This document shows positions 24,395 to 30,621 of a stretch of 35,892 nt of DNA, one piece after another. Source of the stretch: CAZMFZ01 sp964565665 (GTDB taxonomy: Bacteria; Bacteroidota; Bacteroidia; Cytophagales; UBA9547); contig CAZMFZ010000025.1 of assembly GCA_964565665.1 (NCBI GenBank), positions 1 through 35,892 of the forward strand. The letters are read 5' to 3'. The notes below the pieces were generated by a model. It did not search any database. It was not told where the DNA came from and saw nothing but the letters and a program-made list of their open reading frames with translations. Position numbers and translations under genes: made by a program. The stretch's first letter is position 1. Each line of letters begins with the position of its first letter.

Positions 24395-24505
24395 TCATAT
24401 CGAGCCAATACCTGCAATTCCTATAGCGAATGCCATAATTAATAGTGCAAAGGTCTTAAACCGCCCAGTTTCTGCTATCAATTCTTCTTTTAGAGCATCT
24501 TCCAT
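24395..24505 (-). CDS. 36-residue single-pass membrane peptide
   Basis: A short ORF from ATG 24505 to TGA: MEDALKEELIAETGRFK, charged, then TFALLIMAFAIGIAGIGSI, one hydrophobic helix (residues 18-36) with small glycine/alanine residues. It begins 8 bp after the stop of the zinc-finger gene on the same strand, so it is the last member of that small cluster. I do not recognise it; the amphipathic-plus-helix layout resembles small regulatory membrane proteins or type I toxins, but this is only a shape comparison. Confidence 0.5.
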   Translation of the reverse strand: MEDALKEELIAETGRFKTFALLIMAFAIGIAGIGSI

Positions 24506-24513
24506 ATTTTAAT

Positions 24514-24780
24514 TTATTCGAAATTGCTCAGCTTGGGTGTCGGCAATTGCCTAAACTGAACGCCTGTGGCTATACTGCCCTTTCTATCTTGTTTAGCATA
24601 CAGTTCCTGTGCCTTTTCTTGGTCTACCAATTGCAATTCTGAGTAGGAGTTTTTACCTGTAATCAACGGAAACCCTGCAATTCGGTTTGTTGACGAACAG
24701 TTAACACAGGTTTTTGCTTTGGGCAGTGCCTTCAATCTCAGTTCTGGAATCTCAATAGCACAAGATATGCACTTCATCAT
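24514..24780 (-). CDS. Small TraR/DksA-type zinc-finger protein
   Basis: An 88-residue protein whose N-terminus is a C4 zinc finger: C4-x2-C7 and C25-x2-C28, with IPELRLKALPKAKTCVNC matching the DksA/TraR C-terminal finger. It lacks the long coiled coil of DksA, and the finger sits at the N-terminus, followed by about 60 polar residues (YSELQLVDQEKAQELYAKQDRKGS). The ATG at 24780 overlaps the stop of the previous gene (ATGA). DksA-type fingers act on RNA polymerase; whether this short form does so is unknown. Confidence 0.7.
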   Translation of the reverse strand: MMKCISCAIEIPELRLKALPKAKTCVNCSSTNRIAGFPLITGKNSYSELQLVDQEKAQELYAKQDRKGSIATGVQFRQLPTPKLSNFE

Positions 24781-25199
24781 GCTGCAAGTTCAAATGAATC
24801 TTTATCCATCATAAGGACAAAAATTTCAGGGACTTCATAGTCTCGTATCGTAAAATTTGACACCCTTTGATAGTAGTATTTTTTATCATCAATGTCTGAA
24901 CATGGAGATTCATTTATTATTCTCTTCACATTTTTATCTTCTGTATGTACTGGGATAATCATTTCAATACTTGAATATTCTTCAGTTAAATATTGCCTTA
25001 AATAGCCTATCAATTCACTAATCACCTCTTTCATACTTATGTCATTTAGCCATTGGGCAGAATCTGTAAGTGCATAATTGGGTGTCTTTCTAACTGCAAA
25101 TGGTATTAATATAGTGAAGGCACAGCTCCGTTGATGATTATGAGCTGCATAGTCATCTACCGCCATTTTTACTTTATCTCCAAATAATTGAGCTACCAT
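24777..25199 (-). CDS. Hypothetical protein, suf-locus insert
   Basis: A 140-residue protein from ATG 25199 (MVAQLFGDKVKMAVDDY); an in-frame TTG at 25214 would add five residues. Mixed alpha/beta composition, no signal peptide or membrane helix, several acidic pairs, tail FVLMMDKDSFELAA. I do not recognise the family. Its stop overlaps the zinc-finger gene (ATGA). Its ATG overlaps the stop of a short upstream frame (ATGGTAG), so it may be the 3' part of a longer gene or coupled to a lost cistron. Confidence 0.6.
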   Translation of the reverse strand: MVAQLFGDKVKMAVDDYAAHNHQRSCAFTILIPFAVRKTPNYALTDSAQWLNDISMKEVISELIGYLRQYLTEEYSSIEMIIPVHTEDKNVKRIINESPCSDIDDKKYYYQRVSNFTIRDYEVPEIFVLMMDKDSFELAA

Positions 25200-25343
25200 A
25201 TTGGCTTTATACAAATAATTGCTGCATTTCCCTTTTCTATACTTTCGATGAATTCATTAGAAATCAAGGTAATACCTCCAGTGTACCCTAGATCCACTTT
25301 CCATTGTTCGATACAATTCCAGTTAACAGCAAATTACTTATTC
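25196..25343 (-). other. Open frame without ATG between two small suf-locus ORFs
   Basis: A stop-bounded minus-strand frame that reads like protein (NWNCIEQWKVDLGYTGG ... SNEFIESIEKGNAAIICIKP) and ends inside the start of the next gene. It has no ATG. A TTG preceded by GGAGG at a 7-nt spacing could start a 24-residue peptide. It may be remains of a frameshifted gene. Confidence 0.3.
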
Positions 25344-25595
25344 CTATCTCTTTTTTCGTTCAATTTCTTTTCTAAACCAGCCAATACTAAAATCCTTATA
25401 CAAATGAATTTTAAATCCATCCCTTTTTTCGGGGTATTCATCCAAATCTGAAAATTGGCAAACTCGTGCTTTTGAAGCAAATGGAATTACGTAAACTGCA
25501 AGATAAATAGCACCACCATTGCCATGTTGTTTGATAGCACTTTGGCTTCCACTGGTCGCTTTCCGCAAACTGCTTAAGTTCAAAATAATTAGCCA
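25344..25595 (-). pseudogene. Possible frameshifted small gene directly after sufB
   Basis: The best-placed start is ATG at 25595, 10 bp after the sufB stop (MANYFELKQFAESDQWKP), but that frame then degenerates into a Trp/Cys-rich stretch and stops. A second frame, shifted by one base, stays open to 25344 and looks protein-like (GGAIYLAVYVIPFASKAR, then YPEKRDGFKIHLYKDFS). Joined near residue 18 the two would give a protein of about 83 residues. Alternatively the second frame alone starts at TTG 25583 (79 residues). I do not recognise either part. Frameshift versus sequencing error cannot be decided here. Confidence 0.4.
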
Positions 25596-25605
25596 TTGGT
25601 CAATA

Positions 25606-27063
25606 TTATCCCACGCTTCCTTCCAAACTAATAGCTAGCAATTTTTGAGCTTCTACAGCAAACTCCATTGGCAACTGGTTCATTACTTCTTTAGCAAATC
25701 CGTTCACAATCAGTGCGATAGCTTGTTCAGTTGCAATGCCACGTTGGTTGCAATAAAATATTTGGTCTTCGCCTATTTTCGATGTAGTAGCTTCATGTTC
25801 TACCGTTGAGGTGTTGTTTTTCACCTCAATATATGGGAATGTGTGGGCTCCGCATGTGTCGCTCAAAAGCAGTGAATCGCACTGAGAAAAATTTTTGGCA
25901 TTGTCGGCACGTTTGTGCACATCTACCAATCCGCGGTAGCTGTTGTGGCTTTTTCCTGCCGATATTCCTTTAGAAACTATCCTTGACTTGGTGTTTTTGC
26001 CCAAGTGTATCATTTTAGTGCCAGTATCAGCCTGTTGATAATTATTTGTGACAGCCACAGAATAAAATTCACCGATTGAATGATCGCCTTTTAAAACTAC
26101 ACTTGGGTATTTCCAAGTAACAGCCGATCCGGTTTCTACCTGAGTCCAACTTATTTTTGCGTAGTCGCCAGCGCAGATTCCTCTTTTGGTTACAAAATTA
26201 AAAATCCCACCTTTGCCTTCCTTATCGCCTGGATACCAATTTTGCACGGTCGAATATTTAATTTCGCTTCTTTCCTGAGCTACCAATTCTACCACGGCTG
26301 CGTGCAATTGATTTTCATCGCGCATCGGAGCTGTGCAGCCTTCCAGATAACTCACATAAGCTCCCTCTTCACAGATAATCAAGGTGCGTTCAAATTGACC
26401 AGTTTCTGCTGCATTTATCCGGAAATAAGTTGATAATTCCATCGGGCAACGAACGCCTTTGGGAATATAGACAAACGAGCCATCAGAAAAAACAGCAGAG
26501 TTTAGTGCTGCATAATAATTGTCGGCCACGGGCACTACCGAACCTAAATATTTTTTCACCAAATCGGGATGCTCTTTTATGGCTTCGCTTATAGAGCAGA
26601 AGATAACCCCAATATCGGCTAATTTATCTTTAAAAGTAGTAGCAATAGAAATGCTGTCAATTACAGCATCTACGGCCACGCCTGTTAATCTTTTTTGTTC
26701 ATTTAATGAAATACCTAATTTTTCAAATGTAGCTCTGATTTCCGGGTCAATTTCATCTAAACTATTGATTGTTTTCTTTTGTATTGGTGCGGAATAGTAT
26801 TTAATATCCTGGAAATTAATTTTTGGCAAAGTTAAGTTTTGCCAAGTAGGTTCTTTGAGCGTAAGCCAGTATTTGTAGGCTTTCAATCGCCATTCGAGCA
26901 TCCATTCGGGTTCGTTTTTTTTTGTAGAAATAAAACGAACAATTTCTTCACTCAAACCTTTTGGTGCTTCATCCGCCTCAAAATCAGTTACAAAACCGTA
27001 TTTATATTCTGAGGTGGTTATTTCTTCTAATAAAGTGTCAGTATCGTTTTCTTCTTTGAACAT
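25606..27063 (-). CDS. sufB: Fe-S cluster assembly protein SufB
   Basis: Core scaffold of the SufBC2D machine on which Fe-S clusters are built. From the ATG at 27063 it has 485 residues. I prefer this start because the sequence (MFKEENDTDTLLEEITTSEYKYGF) matches usual SufB N-termini, AGAGG lies just upstream, and a -7 element at 27116-27123 would put the transcript start near the alternative ATG at 27108. Visible signatures: IPKGVRCPMELSTYFRIN, EGCTAPMRDENQLHAAVVEL, and the C-terminal CDSLLLSDTCGAHTFPYIEVKN with the conserved cysteine, then HEATTSKIGEDQIFYCNQRGI. Unusually it is followed not by sufC but by about 1.2 kb of small unknown genes. Confidence 0.93.
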   Translation of the reverse strand: MFKEENDTDTLLEEITTSEYKYGFVTDFEADEAPKGLSEEIVRFISTKKNEPEWMLEWRLKAYKYWLTLKEPTWQNLTLPKINFQDIKYYSAPIQKKTINSLDEIDPEIRATFEKLGISLNEQKRLTGVAVDAVIDSISIATTFKDKLADIGVIFCSISEAIKEHPDLVKKYLGSVVPVADNYYAALNSAVFSDGSFVYIPKGVRCPMELSTYFRINAAETGQFERTLIICEEGAYVSYLEGCTAPMRDENQLHAAVVELVAQERSEIKYSTVQNWYPGDKEGKGGIFNFVTKRGICAGDYAKISWTQVETGSAVTWKYPSVVLKGDHSIGEFYSVAVTNNYQQADTGTKMIHLGKNTKSRIVSKGISAGKSHNSYRGLVDVHKRADNAKNFSQCDSLLLSDTCGAHTFPYIEVKNNTSTVEHEATTSKIGEDQIFYCNQRGIATEQAIALIVNGFAKEVMNQLPMEFAVEAQKLLAISLEGSVG

Positions 27064-27108
27064 TTGCCTCTCGTTTATGCCGTCTGATTTAGACTTATAT
27101 CTAAACAT

Positions 27109-27453
27109 TTAACAACAAATTTACAACACATTGGGCTTATAAAAAGTTTTTCACGTTTCTTTTTCGGATAATTTTCATTGTGGAACTTCTATTCTCTAAA
27201 TTGAATAACTCTCAAATAAATTAATAGCGACATAATTTTGCAAGCTTATATTTAGATTTTCCTATATAAAAATATATTAATAATATTTTTAATGGTCTGA
27301 TAATTAAATGATTACGTATATATGTTAATTCAAATTGATGCTATTGCTTTTTATTCTACGCTTTAGGAGTTACAAAAATATAGCCTAACAACACTAGTAT
27401 TCAGAAAAATATTAATATCATTATCTCCAAATTAACATTCAAACAAAACCCCG
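27109..27453. other. 345-bp divergent intergenic region between sufB and the PfkB kinase
   Basis: No gene supported. It contains a minus-strand -7 candidate for sufB at its left end and an exact plus-strand TAATTTTG at 27233-27240, too far (about 215 nt) from the kinase start to be assigned with confidence. AT-rich throughout. Confidence 0.5.
27116..27123 (-). promoter_or_regulatory. Candidate -7 element for sufB
   Basis: TAAATTTG on the minus strand matches TAnnTTTG exactly. Transcription would begin near 27110, leaving a leader of about 45 nt before ATG 27063 and almost none before ATG 27108; this supports the shorter SufB. Confidence 0.35.
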
Positions 27454-27723
27454 ATGTCATTATTAACCATAGGCACAGTAGCTTTAGACAAACTTGAAAC
27501 CCCATTTGGCAAAACTGAAAAAATAGTAGGTGGTTCTTGCTCATTCGCCTCATTATCAGCTTCTTATTTATATAAAAAGGTAAATATTGTGGCAGTAGTA
27601 GGTGGCGATTTCCCCAAATCATTTATTGATACACTTAATAAGAAGGGGATAAATACTACAGGATTGCAGATAAAAGAAGATGAAAAATCATTTTTTGGTC
27701 GGGCAAATACCACAACGACATGA
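27454..27723 (+). CDS. PfkB-family kinase, N-terminal part (frameshifted)
   Basis: The first 89 codons of a ribokinase/PfkB-fold sugar or nucleoside kinase: MSLLTIGTVALDKLETPFG and VGGSCSFASLSASYLYKKVNIVAVVGGDFP carry the substrate-binding N-terminal motif. After EDEKSFF the frame runs into GRANTTTT and stops. In the neighbouring frame the same bases read WSGKYHNDMNTRDTL, which is what intact relatives have at this point. One T is missing from the T run at 27691-27696 (six present, seven needed). The two halves therefore belong to one gene. This is either a homopolymer sequencing error or a true recent inactivation. Confidence 0.8.
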   Translation: MSLLTIGTVALDKLETPFGKTEKIVGGSCSFASLSASYLYKKVNIVAVVGGDFPKSFIDTLNKKGINTTGLQIKEDEKSFFGRANTTTT

Positions 27724-28376
27724 ATACACGCGATACTTTGGTGACAGAGTTAAACGTGCTAGCTGATTTTGATCCTATAATTCCAGAGGCTTATCAGGAT
27801 TGTAAGTACTTGATGCTGGGTAACTTAGCTCCCAAAACGCAAAGTACAGTAATTAATAGTTTGAGAAAAAGACCGAAGTTGATGGTGATGGACACCATGA
27901 ATTTTTGGATGGATGTGGCTTATGACGATTTGATGGTAACGCTCTCTATGGTAGATGTGCTAAGTATAAATGATGAGGAAGCTCGCCAGTTGTCGAAAGA
28001 GCATTCTTTGGTGAAGGCTGCCAAAAAAATAATGGCAATGGGGCCAAAAGCATTGATTATTAAAAAAGGTGAACATGGGGCTTTGTTATTCTATGAAAAT
28101 AGGGTTTTCTTCGCTCCTGCTTTGCCTTTGGAAGAAGTATTTGACCCAACCGGTGCTGGCGATACTTTTGCCGGTGGATTTATAGGCTACATTGCCTCTA
28201 AAGACGATATATCGTTTGATACAATGAAATCGGCCATAATTTACGCTTCGGCAATGGCTTCTTTTTGTGTAGAAAAATTTGGTACAGAACGTACAATCAA
28301 TTTAACACATGAGGAAATTGAAGAGCGAGTGCAGGAATTTGTTGATTTGGTACAGTTTGATATTAAATTGAATTAA
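27720..28376 (+). CDS. PfkB-family kinase, C-terminal part (frameshifted)
   Basis: The remaining 218 codons of the kinase begun at 27454. It contains KLMVMDTMNFWMDVAYDDL, the ADP-region IIKKGEHGALLF, and the PfkB signature DPTGAGDTFAGGF, with the catalytic Asp (about residue 148 of this part) in GAGD. The annotated ATG (overlapping the first part's stop as ATGA) is an internal methionine of the true reading frame, because the eight or so codons before it (WSGKYHND) are also conserved in relatives as I recall them. Substrate unknown; this subgroup is often labelled sugar or adenosine kinase. Confidence 0.8.
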   Translation: MNTRDTLVTELNVLADFDPIIPEAYQDCKYLMLGNLAPKTQSTVINSLRKRPKLMVMDTMNFWMDVAYDDLMVTLSMVDVLSINDEEARQLSKEHSLVKAAKKIMAMGPKALIIKKGEHGALLFYENRVFFAPALPLEEVFDPTGAGDTFAGGFIGYIASKDDISFDTMKSAIIYASAMASFCVEKFGTERTINLTHEEIEERVQEFVDLVQFDIKLN

Positions 28377-28382
28377 AAGTGA

Positions 28383-28422
28383 AAAATGTAGGTACATGCA
28401 ACAAAGTATGTAGCTACATTTT
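28383..28422. terminator. Bidirectional terminator between PfkB kinase and pyrC
   Basis: A 15-bp stem with one mismatch (28383-28397 with 28408-28422), A-rich at its left base and T-rich at the right. It begins 6 bp after the kinase stop and overlaps the pyrC stop codon, so the two convergent genes share it. Confidence 0.7.
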
Positions 28423-29748
28423 AAACCTAAGTCTCTCGCCCATTTTCAATTCGTTGAACTTGCCATTGTGATATGCCAAATGACCCGAAACGAAAGTATG
28501 TGTTATTTTTCCTTTGAAAGTTTTGCCTTCAAAAGGCGACCAACCACATTTATATACGATATTGTTTTTCTCCACTTTCCATTCGGATTCCAAGTCTAAA
28601 ATTGACAAATCGGCATGGTAGCCTTCTCTCAAATAGCCTCTATCGTTTATTCTGAAAAGTTCCGCTGGTTTGTGGCACATTTTATCTACAATCTTTTCAA
28701 GTGATATTTTGCCTTGGTGGTAAAACTCAAGCATTACGTTGAGCGAATGTTGGATAAGAGGCACACCAGATGGAGCTTGCAAATAGCCTTGTTGCTTTTC
28801 CTGCCAAGTGTGAGGGGCATGGTCGGTAGCAATTACATCTAATCTATCATCCAAAAGAGCTTCAAAAAGGGCTTTTTTGTGGCTGGCTTCTTTGATACTC
28901 GGGTTGCATTTAATTTGAGTTCCTAAAGTTTCGTAATCGCTGCTATCGAACCATAAGTAATGCACACAAACCTCAGAAGTGATTTTTTTATCTTTTAATG
29001 GAATAGTGTTTGAGAAAAATTTCAACTCTTCCTCAGTAGAAATATGAAGCACATGTAGCCTTGTGCCGCATTTGGTTGCAAAGCCTACGGCTTTTTCTGT
29101 CATATTTACACAAGCTTCTATGCTCCTAATTTCAGCATGGGCAGATACTGGAATATTCTCGCCATATTTTGCTTTGAATTTTTCCAAATTAGCTTTTACA
29201 ATGTGGTCGTTTTCAGAGTGAATGGCAATGAGGCATTGGCTTTCGCAAAATAATTTATGCAAGGCATTTGGCTCTTCCACCAGCATATCTCCGGTGGAGC
29301 TACCCATAAATATTTTTATGCCGCACACATTTTTGGGGTCGATTTTCAAAGCAATATCGGCATTGCTATTGGTAGTGCCCATGAAGAATGAATAGTTGGC
29401 AAGGGAAGTTTGGGCGGCAATGGCATATTTATCTTCCAACAATTCTAAAGTAGCAGCGGGAGGATTGGTATTGGGCATTTCCATAAATGAGGTAACTCCA
29501 CCAGCTACCGCAGCCCTCGATTCGGTAAAGATATTGGCCTTGTGCGTAAGCCCAGGTTCGCGAAAATGTACTTGGTCGTCAATAATACCAGGAATAATAT
29601 ATTTGCCTTTTGCATCAATTTCCAGTGCATTTTCAGCATAAATAGGGTCGCCAATCTTTTGGATTACACCTTTATAAATATGTATATCTGCTAAGGTTAT
29701 TGTGCCTTCGTTTACTATTCGTCCGTTTTTGATTACTATTCTGTCCAC
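28414..29748 (-). CDS. pyrC: Dihydroorotase
   Basis: Third step of pyrimidine synthesis: carbamoyl-aspartate to dihydroorotate. 444 residues, amidohydrolase fold, class I type. Metal-site features: DDQVHFREPG (57-66, where the usual first His of HxH is Q59 and H61 remains), the candidate carboxylated lysine in GIKIFMGSSTG, histidines in AIHSENDH and VLHIST, and the Asp in ATDHAPH. The Gln form is, as I recall, usual in Bacteroidota dihydroorotases, so not a sign of inactivity. It lies 61 bp downstream of a VapBC pair on the same strand and may be co-transcribed with it. Confidence 0.93.
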   Translation of the reverse strand: MDRIVIKNGRIVNEGTITLADIHIYKGVIQKIGDPIYAENALEIDAKGKYIIPGIIDDQVHFREPGLTHKANIFTESRAAVAGGVTSFMEMPNTNPPAATLELLEDKYAIAAQTSLANYSFFMGTTNSNADIALKIDPKNVCGIKIFMGSSTGDMLVEEPNALHKLFCESQCLIAIHSENDHIVKANLEKFKAKYGENIPVSAHAEIRSIEACVNMTEKAVGFATKCGTRLHVLHISTEEELKFFSNTIPLKDKKITSEVCVHYLWFDSSDYETLGTQIKCNPSIKEASHKKALFEALLDDRLDVIATDHAPHTWQEKQQGYLQAPSGVPLIQHSLNVMLEFYHQGKISLEKIVDKMCHKPAELFRINDRGYLREGYHADLSILDLESEWKVEKNNIVYKCGWSPFEGKTFKGKITHTFVSGHLAYHNGKFNELKMGERLRFKM

Positions 29749-29809
29749 TTATTTAGATCTGTTTTTTTTTCAAGAGTATGGTTAAAAATAAATAGTTTTA
29801 ACCGTAGGG

Positions 29810-30208
29810 CTATTTTGTCCAATCTTCAAGTTCTATTCCATTTATTTTCTCAAAATGATTTGTATTGTTTGTAACCATAACTAAGTTTTGTGTAATGGAA
29901 GTTGCACCAATTAATAAATCGAAATCATCAATAGATATGCCTATTTTTCTGAGTCTCGCTTTTTCTTTAGCGAATAAATCTAAAGAGTGAAAAATGGGTA
30001 AAATTTGAACTCCAGTTAAGAAATTATCTAGAGCCAATCTGTTTTTTTCTGGTCTTTCACTGTTTTCAATCCCAAATTTTAATTCGGCAAGTGTTATTTC
30101 AGAAATATAGCAATCGTCAGAGGTTAATTTTTCAAATCTAGCTTCCAAATTAAACTTTCCTTTCATGTAAAAAATGGCAATGTTGGTGTCTATTAAATAT
30201 TTTTTCAA
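29810..30208 (-). CDS. vapC: PIN-domain ribonuclease toxin, VapC-like
   Basis: A 132-residue PIN-domain protein, the toxin of a type II pair, which cleaves RNA with Mg2+. Acidic residues are in the expected places: D7 (YLIDTNI), E42 (TLAELKFGI) and D95/D97 (DDFDLLIGA); the fourth position reads VTNN in place of the more usual VTxD. Translation must begin at TTG 30208, because the next in-frame ATG would remove D7. That TTG overlaps the antitoxin stop as TTGA, so toxin synthesis depends on antitoxin translation. Confidence 0.88.
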   Translation of the reverse strand: MKKYLIDTNIAIFYMKGKFNLEARFEKLTSDDCYISEITLAELKFGIENSERPEKNRLALDNFLTGVQILPIFHSLDLFAKEKARLRKIGISIDDFDLLIGATSITQNLVMVTNNTNHFEKINGIELEDWTK

Positions 30209-30450
30209 AACGGCTCAATATTTCTGTTATAAACCCTGCTATTTCGAATCTCATCTATTATTTCTTCAGCAGATTTTGCAGAAATAAAAGCCCCAAAGGC
30301 TTTTTTAAAATCAGATTTTTTATTAACCAAATCAGATTTTATAGAATTTGTTAATTTAGAAATTAGGTCAAGTTTGTTTGTCGGACTTAGATTGCCTAAG
30401 AGCTCAATATATCCGTCAGTTATCAATGTATTTACTTCAGTTGTTCTCAT
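30205..30450 (-). CDS. Antitoxin of the VapC pair
   Basis: An 81-residue protein directly before, and overlapping by 4 nt, the PIN-domain toxin. Helical and charged (SPTNKLDLISKLTNSIKSDL, then EEIIDEIRNSRVYNRNIEPF), with a C-terminal tail of the kind that docks in the toxin. The N-terminal DNA-binding fold is not obvious to me. Assigned by gene order and size rather than by a recognised domain. Confidence 0.75.
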   Translation of the reverse strand: MRTTEVNTLITDGYIELLGNLSPTNKLDLISKLTNSIKSDLVNKKSDFKKAFGAFISAKSAEEIIDEIRNSRVYNRNIEPF

Positions 30451-30454
30451 AAAT

Positions 30455-30462
30455 CAAAAATA
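30455..30462 (-). promoter_or_regulatory. Candidate -7 element for the VapBC-type operon
   Basis: TATTTTTG on the minus strand, an exact TAnnTTTG match only 5 nt upstream of the antitoxin ATG; if used, the mRNA would be nearly leaderless. Confidence 0.25.
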
Positions 30463-30621
30463 CAAACAATAAAATTTACTTTTAATATTTGTACGATAAA
30501 GTTTGATTTAGTTGCAAGCTTTTTACCCAACAAAAAAGATTATAATTGTGGCTTGCAATTGCTAACTCTTGCATATGAAAAAACTATTTCAGATTTATTT
30601 TAACAGGGATAGTTTTAAATA

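Noticed and set aside
25188..25451. 87-codon plus-strand frame in the suf insert
   Set aside because: Lies opposite the more plausible minus-strand frames, is a low-complexity Phe/Ile/Ser-rich product, and has no promoter or partner on that strand.
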